A DNA stretch of 64,000 bases from Coemansia sp. RSA 487 (lineage: Eukaryota; Kickxellomycota; Kickxellomycetes; Kickxellales; Kickxellaceae): contig JANBRJ010000011.1 in assembly GCA_027577595.1 (NCBI GenBank), forward strand, positions 186,001 through 250,000, in the 5' to 3' direction. Position numbers and translations under genes: made by a program. Below are positions 32,747 to 42,356 of the stretch, in pieces. The stretch's first letter is position 1; every line of letters starts with the position of its first letter. Under the pieces are notes generated by a model. It made no database searches. It was not told the origin of the DNA and saw only the letters and a list, made by a program, of their open reading frames with translations.

Positions 32747-33542
32747 TCTCTCGAGCGCGTTACGAAAAATCGGCAGATGAAGAGGAGAGAAAAAGGAAAG
32801 AACCAAGGACGGCAAAGGCAAGGTGTTGGTGTAAGCAGCAGGTGACAACGAGTCCAATACAAATGCTTCCTTTCCGATATGCTGGTACTAAAGCAACAGC
32901 GTTAACGTGTAGGTGATAAAGAGTGTAAAATAAAAAAGATAAAGGAAGTGACAGGAAGCTTGTCAGGATCTCCTCGCCACTGCCGACTTTATCGGTTTAT
33001 ATAGAGCAAGAATCTCCCAGATCTATCCTCCCCAAACGCCTCCAACAACAACAGCCACTGCTAGATGGGCAGGGAAGAAAAACCTGCACTACACTTTTAC
33101 ACCGCACCCCAACCACAAAAACCAGTCTGCAGATAACATGAAATGCAGTGTTGGTTGACTTTCGCTGGTGCATGTGGGCTGATTTGTTACTTTTTTTTCT
33201 AAAAAAAGTCTACTGCATTTTGATCGAATCAGAGGCTGTGTAAGATTATTCCTTTTCAATTTTTTTAATACGTCAAAAAAGAAGCCAATCGTCCTGCTGC
33301 CAACGCAGACCGTTTTTGTGCTTCAGAAGAGATGTGAACATTGAAGCATTCAGCTAAATTAATTGTCTCATGTTATTGGTGAACATCGCCAAACATCACT
33401 CTTTGCAGTGGGTTCCGTCCTCCACACATAGTGCACAAGCAAATAAGCTGATAAATGTCAGAAGCAAGAAATAAAACTAATACAAGCAAATCGTAAAAGG
33501 TTGGTCCATTACAGGTGGGACAAATGAAAAAGGGGGAGGGAG
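32747..33542. other. Intergenic: desaturase promoter region
   Basis: About 800 bp between two minus-strand genes. Poly-T and poly-A runs occur near 33190 and 33260. No gene seen. Confidence 0.6.
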
Positions 33543-35027
33543 CTACTTGGCCAAGGCGCCCATAGGATCCCAGGGTGGCAGCACAACAGCCTCCTGGTCC
33601 AGCACATCAAGAACCTCCTTGGGCAGATCGCTCTTCTCAAGAACAATCTGGTAGACAAACTCGTCAAACCACTTGTCTGTCATGGTCAGGTACCCCTTGT
33701 TGCCATACGAGTCGCCCCAAGAGTTTTCGATTCTCCAGCGGACAGTCTTGTCATCCTCGATGTGGACGCCCGTCAGAACCATTGCGTGCGTCATCATGCT
33801 CTCGCCATACTGCAGGCGCTCCGCCTTGGTCATGCCAAAGTCGAAATCAAACGCTGCCTTGTAGTCAATGAGCTCTGGATCCATCATCCCCTTGTTGCGC
33901 GAATGGAACTTGCCCACGTCACAGCCAAACCACACGGGGCGGCCCGACTTTATGACGCTAGCTGCGTACTCCTTGATGTGGTCCACAGACAGATTGATGT
34001 AGTGAACCTGCTCGGCGCCATGGACATTGCCTAGATACTTCACGGTGTACTTTTTCATGTATCCGTTGCGCGGGTCGTTGATCAGGGATACCAGGTTCTT
34101 GCAGTCCTGCTTGACGTGGTCCTTGTAGAACTGGAGCGGCGTAATGTCCCTGAACTCGTGGAACTTTTTGTCCTTGTTGTAGAACGCCCAGTTAAGCTTC
34201 TTGGGCGGCTGGCCTAGAGACACCGACATAATCCGGTGGATCTCTTTCAGCATCTGGCCCTTTAGGCCGCGCACCTCCTCGACACTCTTTCCCTTCGCAT
34301 GCGCTGCGCGCATGGTCTTAGCATACTCACGCAGCTTGGTGGTAACTAACCCATCCATTTGCCCTGAGCTCGACGTGTGGTGCGTTTCGGGATATGCCTC
34401 CTTTGGCACCACGCCGTACTTTTCAATCAACGCAACAAACATGTCCCACTGTCCGCCGTCGCCAACAGGGTCCTTCAGCAAGTACTGCACAACGCGCCCG
34501 TCGAGATCCTCGTCGAGAGTATTGAGCACATTTTCCAGGAACCAGTTGGACTTTTCCAGCTTGTCGTAGAAGAAGATAAACGGCTGCGAAAGCTCCAGGT
34601 CCTCGAGGTTGTACTCCTTCATCATGCGCTGGCGCAGCATATTGAGCCCCGCAAAGATCCAGCACCTGCCGCTGCTCTTTTGGTCGGTAATCGGCGCATC
34701 AATTTCCAGCTTGTTTGAGAACACTGGCGGATGCTTCAGGTACACCTCGCGGTTCTCGAGAGCATTGCTGTACGCTTCGCGCGAGATTGTAAGCGTTGCT
34801 AGCTTGTTTTTGATATCGGCATCAAACTCTCCGCAGTAGTCCTTGAGCTGGGGAATGGTGATTCCCTGACTAATCTTGGGACAGTCGTTACTGCCATCCT
34901 TTGCTGTCTTGGCCACTGAGGAACATGGTGCAGCTCCCTGGGCCTGCTGCTCTTGGGGATTGGCCAAGAGGTGACGAGCATACGAGGAGGATACAATGGT
35001 GCTCTTGGTTAGATGGACAACAGTCAT
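33543..35027 (-). CDS. LAP3: Bleomycin hydrolase / cysteine aminopeptidase (LAP3, BLH1)
   Basis: Papain-like C1B peptidase that forms a hexameric barrel and trims peptides. The product is 494 residues. The catalytic triad is visible: Cys in QKSSGRCWIFAGLN, His in MMTHAMVLTGVH and Asn in IENSWGDSYGNKGY. The C terminus ends PWDPMGALAK, with the single terminal lysine that, as I recall, yeast Gal6/Lap3 removes autocatalytically to switch from endo- to aminopeptidase behaviour. The first ~60 residues before the conserved domain contain hydroxylated and basic residues and could be a mitochondrial targeting segment, as reported for a yeast isoform; this is inference. Start ATG at 35027. No intron seen. 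Confidence 0.93.
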   Translation of the reverse strand: MTVVHLTKSTIVSSSYARHLLANPQEQQAQGAAPCSSVAKTAKDGSNDCPKISQGITIPQLKDYCGEFDADIKNKLATLTISREAYSNALENREVYLKHPPVFSNKLEIDAPITDQKSSGRCWIFAGLNMLRQRMMKEYNLEDLELSQPFIFFYDKLEKSNWFLENVLNTLDEDLDGRVVQYLLKDPVGDGGQWDMFVALIEKYGVVPKEAYPETHHTSSSGQMDGLVTTKLREYAKTMRAAHAKGKSVEEVRGLKGQMLKEIHRIMSVSLGQPPKKLNWAFYNKDKKFHEFRDITPLQFYKDHVKQDCKNLVSLINDPRNGYMKKYTVKYLGNVHGAEQVHYINLSVDHIKEYAASVIKSGRPVWFGCDVGKFHSRNKGMMDPELIDYKAAFDFDFGMTKAERLQYGESMMTHAMVLTGVHIEDDKTVRWRIENSWGDSYGNKGYLTMTDKWFDEFVYQIVLEKSDLPKEVLDVLDQEAVVLPPWDPMGALAK

Positions 35028-35512
35028 TGCTGGGTAATACTACGCTGGCTAAAAATAAAATAATACGGCTACGGAAATGAAAAGAAAAGAAAAGAAAAAA
35101 GTAAACGCGTAAGGAACAGTTTGAAGAGGATAGAATAACTCCAGTCAGTATCCACAATTAAAGATAGAAAGGAACGAAACAGAAAGAGAAAAATGACATT
35201 GGCACAACACAATGGCCTTTTTGACAGAGACGTCAGCAGCTGGGGATTTCAACAGCATCATTCTCACCCCCTTTTTTCTCACACTCCTGTTTACTGTGTA
35301 TGAGAGCTCATTTAAATCCAACACGTGCCTCATGCATCGCAAAGATACAAACAGTGCCACGCCTTGCATCTTTTGTTCTGCACTGACTCCCCCTCTCACA
35401 TGACTTTTCAATTGTGGGCTTTGACATCCAGAAGGTCTTTGAATGCGCAGTTGGCTTTACCGCCTTTTTAAAAAGAGCAACAAATCTAAAAAGGAAATGT
35501 AGAAATTGTCTC
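35028..35512. other. Intergenic: bleomycin hydrolase promoter region
   Basis: 485 bp between two minus-strand genes; nothing beyond AT-rich tracts seen. Confidence 0.6.
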
Positions 35513-36508
35513 TTATCTGAAAGTCAATCCAGTTGCCGCTGGCATTTCAAAAAAGTACGGATGGTCGAGCGCTGCCTGCACAGTGATACGCTTCCGTGGA
35601 TCATATGTGATAAATGAGTTCAGCAGCAGAATGGTTTGATCGCTGACATCGCGAACCACACGCTTCAGGTTGTTGTACTTGTTTTCAGGAAGCCGCATAT
35701 CCGGGGCCAATGGTAGCTGCCGGTACCCTGGCCATATTCTTCCATTTGGCGCTCCGATCATATCGACAATCAGTTCCATCTGCTCTTGTTCATTCCTGCC
35801 AGGCATAAATGGCTTGTGGATCAAAAGCTCACCAAATATACATCCCACCGACCAGAGGTCTATTGCCTTTGTGTACTCGGAAGATCCGAGGATAAGCTCA
35901 GGTGCACGATACCATAGCGTGGCGACCTGCGGCGTCATTGGCCGCCGAGGCTCGTGGAACAGCCGAGCAAGCCCAAAGTCTGCGATTTTAAGCTCGCCAG
36001 ACCGAGTCAAAAGGGCATTAGGAGGTTTTAGATCTCTGTGAATAATATAGTTGTTGTGGCAATATTCCAACCCTCGTAGGAGCTGGTGGAGCAGCCCCTT
36101 TACCTCTGACTCGGTGAACGGCGTTTTCATATTGTCAAGCAGAGATCCAAGATCGTAATCACAATATTCCATGACCATAAATATGCTGTCAATGCTGTGG
36201 CCAACAGCTATCTCTATCACATTAACAATGTTTTGATGTTTCAGCCCCTTCAAAAGGGCAATTTCGCGAAAGCTTGACAGAGGCAACCCTTGCGAACTGT
36301 CACTTACATTCACACGCATGCGTTTCAATGCCACCAGCCGCTTTGTCGTCTTGTGTCGTGCTTGGTAGACGATCCCGTATGTGCCTTCACCAATTCGGCT
36401 AATCTTTTCGTATTCATCCACATCTGCGCATGCGCCAATAAACCCGCTCTCTGGGACAGCCATTATATTTCCAGAAAAATCAACAAAGACATCATCACTA
36501 CTAGACAT
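35513..36508 (-). CDS. Cyclin-dependent kinase, CDK10-like
   Basis: CMGC-group serine/threonine kinase of 331 residues. Landmarks are the glycine loop IGEGTYGIVYQAR, catalytic lysine in VALKRMRV, a C-helix LPLSSFREIALL (the PSTAIRE position), HRDLKPPNALL, DFGLARL and the activation loop PMTPQVATLWYRAPEL. A GFIGACADVDEYEKI lead-in and TLWYRAPELILG match human CDK10 (GFIGTCRSVREFEKLN), and WPGYRQLPL also fits; a CDK11-type kinase is the main alternative. All catalytic residues are present, so it should be active. The frame continues upstream through MHFVYLEC at 36598; I prefer ATG at 36508 (MSSSDDVFVDF), which directly precedes the conserved region. A tRNA-His gene lies about 180 bp upstream of this start. 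Confidence 0.88.
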   Translation of the reverse strand: MSSSDDVFVDFSGNIMAVPESGFIGACADVDEYEKISRIGEGTYGIVYQARHKTTKRLVALKRMRVNVSDSSQGLPLSSFREIALLKGLKHQNIVNVIEIAVGHSIDSIFMVMEYCDYDLGSLLDNMKTPFTESEVKGLLHQLLRGLEYCHNNYIIHRDLKPPNALLTRSGELKIADFGLARLFHEPRRPMTPQVATLWYRAPELILGSSEYTKAIDLWSVGCIFGELLIHKPFMPGRNEQEQMELIVDMIGAPNGRIWPGYRQLPLAPDMRLPENKYNNLKRVVRDVSDQTILLLNSFITYDPRKRITVQAALDHPYFFEMPAATGLTFR

Positions 36509-36690
36509 TATGAATATTAGAATAGAAGCGTTATATGATGCATGCGTAGTTTGTAAACAAGAAAAGCAGAAACGGCATTCAAGATAAACGAAGTGCATGG
36601 CGTGGAGTGGGCTGTATCAGCTGTTGGGCTAGCCCTCGCACAATGGGCATTGCAAAGTTTGGGATAAAAAAGAACAAAAAAAGAAAAAAT

Positions 36691-36761
36691 GCTGTCACCT
36701 GGAATCGAACCAGGGTCGCCACGGCCACAACGTGGAGTACTAACCACTATACTATGACAGC
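36691..36761 (-). tRNA. tRNA-His (GTG), copy A
   Basis: A 71-nt cloverleaf on the minus strand. The acceptor stem GCTGTCA pairs with TGACAGC; the D arm carries the A box (TAGTATAGTGGTTAGTAC); the anticodon stem CCACG/CGTGG encloses TTGTGGC with anticodon GTG; the T arm GGTTCGATTCC gives the B box. The sequence closely resembles other eukaryotic tRNA-His genes. No intron. A T-run on the minus strand directly downstream (A-run on plus) serves as the Pol III terminator. The identical gene at 56333-56403 is the other copy. Confidence 0.97.
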
Positions 36762-37021
36762 TTCGCTACTTTGGCTTGGGCTTTTAACCCAAATCATAAC
36801 TCTAGATTCGGAAGAAAATGTTAATATAAAGCTCTCTTTGCACAGTCGCTATTATTGTGTTCTCCAAACTTGAGCAGTAGCCGTTTTGCCTTTGCTTTGT
36901 CTTTGTTTCAGATGCCTATTTTTAAAATTAACCGTGTTTGGTTGACGTGTCTATCGTATACCTATCTAAATGTATTTCTTATTTTGTATACAGTGGAATT
37001 ACTAAAAAGAATAGAGAGATG

Positions 37022-37687
37022 CTACCATTGATCCTGCTGTGGAGAAAGAGGCACAATTGCTGACCCTCTTCTGCCATGTCCTTTCTTGCGTCTGGTAATT
37101 TGAGATGCAGAGTAAGCATCTCCTAGTTTCATTAGCGGATGCGAAACCACCACCCACTGCTTGCCGAGTATTTTTGCTCTTCCAGTGCGACGACCATCGG
37201 TATGTCTCACAAAGCCATAGTCTGCGATTCCCTTGGCAATAATGCTGTCGCTTCTAGCCGTGTGCCCGTGTGCCTGCATAGCCGCAAGAAGCTTCTGCGG
37301 GTCAGAGTACCGGATAGCGTTTCCTTCGCGGTTCCACATGACCCAATCGCTGTTTGCCGGATCGCTTGCAATGCGGTGAAGGCTAAATGGAAATACTGCC
37401 TTTTTATCCATTCCACTCGGCTCCGACAACCCCCTTCCAAAGAGTGCTTTGTCGCTGGTGTTACTACCTGCCAGGAACAAATCCGACTGAGCAACTGACG
37501 GAACCATGTCAGACATTCCGAGAAGAGGCAGCTGCGATTTCGGCTGGAGCTGAGTAGACGATGAGAGAGAAGGAAGCGATTCCAAAAGGGTTTTAGGCGC
37601 TTCGTTAAAGCATTGCTGGTTCTGGTTCATGTCTGGCGACTGCAGCAAAAGGCTTAGAAAATCAAAGTCAACAGAAAAAGTGGACAT
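37022..37687 (-). CDS. HSF-type DNA-binding protein, copy A
   Basis: A 221-residue protein starting MSTFSVDFDFLSLLLQSPD. Residues about 100-195 look like a heat-shock-factor-type winged helix: FPFSLHRIASDPANSDWVMW, then SDSIIAKGIADYGFVRHTD (aligned with the HSF recognition-helix region S-S-x5-YGF-x-R/K), then KQWVVVSHPLMKLGD (the W-x5-HP wing). A short basic patch (RRKKGHGRRG) near the C terminus may be a nuclear localisation signal. No coiled-coil trimerisation region is evident, so it is shorter than classical HSF1; the N-terminal ~95 residues are Ser/Gln/Leu-rich and acidic, possibly an activation region. It differs from copy B (56664-57329) at one residue, Asn here versus Asp there (GSNTSD/GSDTSD). 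The HSF assignment is by eye; function unknown. Confidence 0.7.
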   Translation of the reverse strand: MSTFSVDFDFLSLLLQSPDMNQNQQCFNEAPKTLLESLPSLSSSTQLQPKSQLPLLGMSDMVPSVAQSDLFLAGSNTSDKALFGRGLSEPSGMDKKAVFPFSLHRIASDPANSDWVMWNREGNAIRYSDPQKLLAAMQAHGHTARSDSIIAKGIADYGFVRHTDGRRTGRAKILGKQWVVVSHPLMKLGDAYSASQITRRKKGHGRRGSAIVPLSPQQDQW

Positions 37688-38630
37688 TGTCGCGAGAATT
37701 CCAAAGGCAAGAATAAGAATGCTGGCTGGTATTTTGACAGACGAGCGTGGATTGAGAAAGAAATACAGTCATGTTTTATACGTGAGCCATTCACCAGACC
37801 GTTTTATTCTGGCGCTTGAATGAGCATCTCTGGGCACCGTGTAAGGGGTACCATTCAGGAACAAGCTCTTATTTTGTTCAAGAAAGCGGTTGATCTTGGC
37901 GCTAGTCTTGAACAAAGCGTTTGATTTGCAGTGGCCCCGATCCTTCCAAGTCTGGCGTATTCCGAGCTCTGGGTGCAAAAGCGCGTCGCTTGCTACATAC
38001 CGCGAACCCGCCAGGCATGCTGGCCGGCTCTTAAAGAGCGTAGCTGATTCGTTTTTGGACCCTTTAATTTACGCATGCTGTTCCATTGTTAGAATCGTTT
38101 CTGAGGCTGGACCATTGTCCCTGTATAAAAGCAAGTGGCCCAGAAACCTGAAAACCTGTTTATCGTCGTCCTCCTGAGCCGTGGAACAAACAGTTTTCTT
38201 GAAACAAGGAACAATGTGTTTTGTGACCCATGGAAAGCGCGTCGTTTTGCTTTAGACGCACATGCTTGTCGCTCCTTGTTTTGCAAAGTACCGAAAACAC
38301 ATGTGGTGCTGTGTTCTAGGCGGAAAACATTGGAAAGCTACTACTTTTTCACATGGACACTGCAAACATGCATCACTCATTTTCTGCTTAGAGCCTTCTG
38401 TGGGCTTGTAATGTATTCTCCAACTTTTTTATCTTTGCCTGAAAGATACGCGTTATTTGATATAGTATCAATTCCAAAAACCTTGGTACATGTTGGATAA
38501 GAGACATAAAATATTGAAACGCTTACTCGCCAACATTCGTCATTTATGGAAAGCGTCATTTACCTGATCCGGAAGATAGTTGTTGGGTGGTATATCTAAC
38601 AGATCTCTTGCAAACATAAAATCCAGTAAA

Positions 38631-39299
38631 TTAGGCTTCTTGTTTATCTAGAGCTGTGTTTTTGCGCATGGTCGTATCGGATATATGTCGTTGTTGGGAC
38701 GATAAACAATAAACCAGCAACATTCTATAGTCCACTCAACACAAAGTGTTTGTCTATTGAGGCTATCCATACTACAGACCCACACCTTATTCTTCGTCAC
38801 AGCAAGCATATTATTGTGCTGAGAAATAAATTGGCTTGCGGGAAATATAAAGTGGATGAATGTCCTGTGATTATATTCAATTATAGTTGCGGCTCTTTAT
38901 ACCAGAGTACAAAACAATAAATAATTTACCAGACGCGCACATTTAAAAAGTGCAATTGTGCTCCTGTGTGTGGGGAAAAGGATGACCAACAATAGATTGT
39001 GTCTTATTCTCCAGTGGGAACAGCAAAAAATCATGTAAATGAGGCTTCTGTTCCTGCGTGACATAAGGACATGTTTTGTTGTTAAAAATATCTGCAGGAC
39101 AAGCCGCTTGTGACAATTTCGGCACCAATTTTAAAATTTTTTGCGACTTTGATGTATAAAACAAAACGAGTCTGGCGTGCTCTGTAGTACAAAAGAATAG
39201 GGCAATTTCTGCTGCTGCTTTTCACAACGACCACTTTAACATTTGCTCTTTATCAATTTGTATATTCCCTTTTATTTTGCATTGATAAGCTTATTCAGA
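38631..39299. other. Intergenic between block A and the membrane-protein gene
   Basis: About 670 bp of AT-rich DNA right of the duplicated block. No gene seen, and no trace of a DM9 gene like the one beside block B. Confidence 0.6.
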
Positions 39300-40145
39300 A
39301 TGGGATGCTGGTCAAACAGACAAAACTCTGCGCAGAATACGGCTACCAAGTATGACAACTACAGGAACTGGCATATTAAATGTAGATTGCACTTGTTTGA
39401 CGCCCGTCGTGTTGGTACGGCCCGAATATTTGGTACTGGGACGCTTCTTACCATTAGGGCACTCCTTTTCGCATATACACTTGGTGTGTGGATTTTCACA
39501 ATTGTTTATGACGCAGAGCATGGGAATATGAAAGGTCATTTTGTTTATTTCACTTATCTCAGCTACACCGGCGTTCTTGCCTATCTGGCCTCCTCTTTGG
39601 TACATACAGTGCAGCACTGGCGACATGGTGCACCTTCATCTTTTACATTGATGCCAAAGACCCTGCAGCTGCTACACTGGTTCCTGTACGAGTCGGTTGT
39701 TTTGTATGCGGTAGTTGTGACAGCTATGTTCTGGTCCTTAATATACAGCTCAGCCGACTACTCAACAACAGAGCTACGATGGTCAACAGCATCTGTCCAC
39801 GCAACAAACACTATCTGTGTTGTTGTTGACACAGTAATTGGCTCCATGGTCCTTTCTCCACACTGGTCGCATCCGCTGTTACTTTGCATTATTTTTGCAC
39901 TGTACCTGGCGTTGACATACATAAACTATGCGGTAAACGGCTGGTTCGTTTATACCTTTCTTGACTACAAAAAGCACAAATCAATGGAGGCAGCGATTAT
40001 TTTTGGTCTTTTAGCCATATTTATCGTTGTATATTACGTTATCTTTGCTCTTCAGCTACTCTTGGATCGATTGCTTCCGCCAAAGTTTGAAGCCAAACTT
40101 GCTTCAGCGGATGATGAAAATATGCTTTTTTCAGACAAGAATTAA
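39300..40145 (+). CDS. Multi-pass membrane protein, rolling-stone/FAR-17a-like
   Basis: A 281-residue protein starting MGCWSNRQNSAQN with about six hydrophobic segments. The pattern is RALLFAYTLGVWIFTIVYDA, then a HFVYFTYLSYTGVLAYLASS segment, a WFLYESVVLYAVVVTAMFWS segment, the SVHATNTICVVVDTVIG block with a membrane-embedded His, then LALTYINYAVNGWFVYTFLD. This resembles the FAR-17a/AIG1-like and rolling-stone membrane families, whose characterised members include serine hydrolases for fatty-acid esters of hydroxy fatty acids. The family assignment is by pattern and tentative; the enzymatic role is not shown by the sequence. The frame extends to a TTG upstream; ATG at 39300 is the first ATG. 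The 3' end converges with NDUFAF3 (83 bp between stops). Confidence 0.55.
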   Translation: MGCWSNRQNSAQNTATKYDNYRNWHIKCRLHLFDARRVGTARIFGTGTLLTIRALLFAYTLGVWIFTIVYDAEHGNMKGHFVYFTYLSYTGVLAYLASSLVHTVQHWRHGAPSSFTLMPKTLQLLHWFLYESVVLYAVVVTAMFWSLIYSSADYSTTELRWSTASVHATNTICVVVDTVIGSMVLSPHWSHPLLLCIIFALYLALTYINYAVNGWFVYTFLDYKKHKSMEAAIIFGLLAIFIVVYYVIFALQLLLDRLLPPKFEAKLASADDENMLFSDKN

Positions 40146-40228
40146 AGAGCCACAACGGTAACGATGTTTCTTTGCATACTACATTTCCATATAATCACAA
40201 TAAAGCAAAGTCTTTTTATTAATACAAA

Positions 40229-40873
40229 CTACGCAGAAACACCAACAGGTAGAGCCAGAAATGCGGTGTTACGCCCTTCCTCTGAAAGGGCATTGAATGT
40301 GCTGCTGGCGTATCGGGTATTCGCAAGCTCCACGTTCAAACCGATTGATGTCAAGTACTTTTTCGCATTCGTAGAAAGCGGCGAGATCTGTGCACCGCCT
40401 CCAACGACAATAATCTCGGGCTTTGGCGTGACAATATCAAGAACAGCCAGAGCCTTTGGATCAAGTAAAAGCAGCGGGTTCACAGTTTTGCCACTTGAAT
40501 CTGGTGTGGGTGGCGGTATCTTTAACGTAAACGCTTCGTTGTTCACAATTAGCAAGGGTCCATATGCCGTCTTTCCGTTACTCAAACGAAACCCAGTTGG
40601 CAGGACCTTGGTTATGTGGACCATGTTTTGGTCGACTTGGAACATGTTTGCTATACCTGCATCCAGCAGGGGTTCCTTCATATCGTATTTAAGTCTGTCG
40701 CCTCTCTTTTCTGGCGTTTTGTCGCTGGTATAAAGCCGGACAGGCGTCCTTCTGTAGTGCTCCGTTTGTGGAAGCAGACTACCGACTGTTGTGGCAGCTC
40801 TGGCAGTTGTTGAGCGTGCAGATGCGTTACACAGCACCCTTCCGCAGACCAATGTTCTTGTAATTCCAATCAT
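40229..40873 (-). CDS. NDUFAF3: Mitochondrial complex I assembly factor NDUFAF3
   Basis: A 214-residue protein with an N-terminal mitochondrial presequence (MIGITRTLVCGRVLCNASARSTTARAA: Arg-rich, Ser/Thr-rich, no acidic residues) and the Mth938/DUF498 fold. Conserved blocks are GFRLSNGKTAYGPLLIVNNEAF, PKPEIIVVGGGAQI and the LNVELANTRYASSTFNALSEEGR block, which is diagnostic for this family (T-x-A-x-x-T-F-N-x-L-x-x-E-x-R). It aids assembly of the complex I Q-module. Start ATG at 40873; the longer frame to 40972 begins at a non-ATG codon. It implies that the organism has NADH:ubiquinone oxidoreductase. Confidence 0.9.
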   Translation of the reverse strand: MIGITRTLVCGRVLCNASARSTTARAATTVGSLLPQTEHYRRTPVRLYTSDKTPEKRGDRLKYDMKEPLLDAGIANMFQVDQNMVHITKVLPTGFRLSNGKTAYGPLLIVNNEAFTLKIPPPTPDSSGKTVNPLLLLDPKALAVLDIVTPKPEIIVVGGGAQISPLSTNAKKYLTSIGLNVELANTRYASSTFNALSEEGRNTAFLALPVGVSA

Positions 40874-41199
40874 TCGCAGGACAATTTTTACAATAGTATA
40901 AACATAAATAAAAGCTGGTAAAGAAAAAAACGATTTCAGGGAGTGTGTGAGTGAAAAAAGCACGATGACCACCGAACCTTGAGCAAGTGATATAAATATG
41001 ATCTTTCATCGGCCGTGATCCTAAAATCACCATTGTTTAATTAACCATTTTTTGATGCTCTAAAATTTTCGTCATTTTTTTCTTGATCCGCTTTTGTTTC
41101 TTTTCCCTTGCGTTTGCTCAGTAAAACACTTTTATACAGGAATACGCTGTCTCTATTTTTAATTATTGTAGCACCTTTTCAGAAAGAGAGAGGAACGAT
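40874..41199. other. Divergent promoter of NDUFAF3 and LCP5
   Basis: 326 bp between divergent starts, with T-rich tracts. No gene seen. Confidence 0.55.
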
Positions 41200-42339
41200 A
41201 TGGTTAGCAGCGAACTCGCCACAGCAGTCGATAAAAGGCTGAAAACAATTACCACACAGGCAAACCAAATTCGCGATATCGTGGAAAAACTACGGGAGCG
41301 TGTCGAGGATGGGGAACTAGCCACGGGAAGCGGGATCAGCTTTCTCGAGGTGAAGCACCACACAATGCTGTCCTACATAACGCATCTTGCGTATCTGACG
41401 CTTCTAAAACTCCACGGCAAGCAGATCGAGGACCATCCAGCCATTATGAACCTGATTGAAGATAGGACAGTTCTGGAGCGAATGCGGCCACTGGAGCAGC
41501 GACTCAAGTATCAGATTGATAAGATGCTACGCAACACGATTATTTCGACAGACGAAGAAGCCCAACAGAGGCAGAGACGGCAAGAGGGCACAGAGCAGCT
41601 GGCAACAACCGACGACCCAGAGAAAGCTACCATTGCCGATACCAGCGCGAAACTTGCTGCAGTTATGCTTGGCGAGGACACGCTGGCCGATCCAACAGCA
41701 TTCAAACCGAATCCTGGGAGCCTTGCTACAGATATCCGCGAGGAGGACGAGATGGCTATCGAGAGCGGGCTGTACAGGGCGCCGAGACAAATGCCTGTTC
41801 ATTACGAGGAGGATGGCAACAGTGCTGCAAAGAAGGAAAAGGAAGAGCAGCGGATGATGCAGCGTGCAGCACGCTCACGGCTGGTTCGCGATCTCATGAC
41901 AGAATACGACGACCGCCCAGAGATGACCACTGCTTCAGGGAACCCGTCTGTGGGCCTTGTGGACGGAAAACTCGAGCGGCTGGCAGAAGACAGGGCACGT
42001 TATGAGGAGGAGAACTTTAAACGCATATCGGTTGGCAAGAAGGAGCGCAAGGGCCTACGTTCCAAATTTATGGAGCTCGAGGACGAGTTTGGCCATCTGA
42101 ATGACTTTGCCGGTCTGGCAGGCTTGCAAAAATCAACTGTCACATCCAACGGGAAGACCGAGATCCTCGATCGCCTGAAAAAGAAGCGCGACAACGAGAG
42201 CATGGCAGACAAGGTCAATCGTAGGAGAAAGGGAGGCAATCGCGACAGCGATGATGAGGTCTTTGGATTTCACTCGATGCACAGTAGCAAGAAAGGCAAG
42301 TTCGACGTGGCCAAGAAACACGTAAAGAAAAGGCGTTAG
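41200..42339 (+). CDS. LCP5: Lcp5/neuroguidin, Sas10/Utp3/C1D family
   Basis: A 379-residue nucleolar protein of the SSU processome, needed for 18S rRNA maturation. The Sas10/C1D domain is near the N terminus: SGISFLEVKHHTMLSYITHL, AYLTLLKLHGKQIEDHPAI and RPLEQRLKYQIDKML. The C-terminal part is charged and basic (KKERKGLRSKFMELEDEFG, ending KKHVKKRR), as in Lcp5/neuroguidin, and includes the family-typical DLMTEYDDRPEM block. Start ATG at 41200. Its stop is only 17 bp from the stop of the converging methyltransferase gene, so their 3' untranslated regions must overlap. Confidence 0.9.
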   Translation: MVSSELATAVDKRLKTITTQANQIRDIVEKLRERVEDGELATGSGISFLEVKHHTMLSYITHLAYLTLLKLHGKQIEDHPAIMNLIEDRTVLERMRPLEQRLKYQIDKMLRNTIISTDEEAQQRQRRQEGTEQLATTDDPEKATIADTSAKLAAVMLGEDTLADPTAFKPNPGSLATDIREEDEMAIESGLYRAPRQMPVHYEEDGNSAAKKEKEEQRMMQRAARSRLVRDLMTEYDDRPEMTTASGNPSVGLVDGKLERLAEDRARYEEENFKRISVGKKERKGLRSKFMELEDEFGHLNDFAGLAGLQKSTVTSNGKTEILDRLKKKRDNESMADKVNRRRKGGNRDSDDEVFGFHSMHSSKKGKFDVAKKHVKKRR

Positions 42340-42356
42340 TTTTTGATCCATTTCTT

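Larger units (their letters stand above)
36691..38630. repeat. Segmental duplication block A (partner at 56333-58272)
   Basis: About 1.94 kb that is nearly identical to 56333-58272, same orientation, constant offset 19,642 bp, with no indels seen by eye. By eye about 13 substitutions occur in the first ~1.86 kb and a further ~7 cluster in the last ~60 bp; all I noticed are transitions. It contains a complete tRNA-His gene, a complete HSF-like gene and about 0.9 kb of upstream DNA. Its left edge is exactly the tRNA gene boundary. No terminal inverted repeats, target-site duplications or transposase were seen. Confidence 0.97.

Noticed and set aside
37890-38177. Open frames upstream of the HSF-like gene, present in both blocks (also 57532-57819)
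   Set aside because: Their repetition only reflects the recent duplication; no domain or start context supports them as genes.
36691-38630. The duplicated block as a transposon
   Set aside because: No terminal inverted or direct repeats, no target-site duplication, and no transposase or reverse transcriptase coding; both copies carry ordinary host genes.
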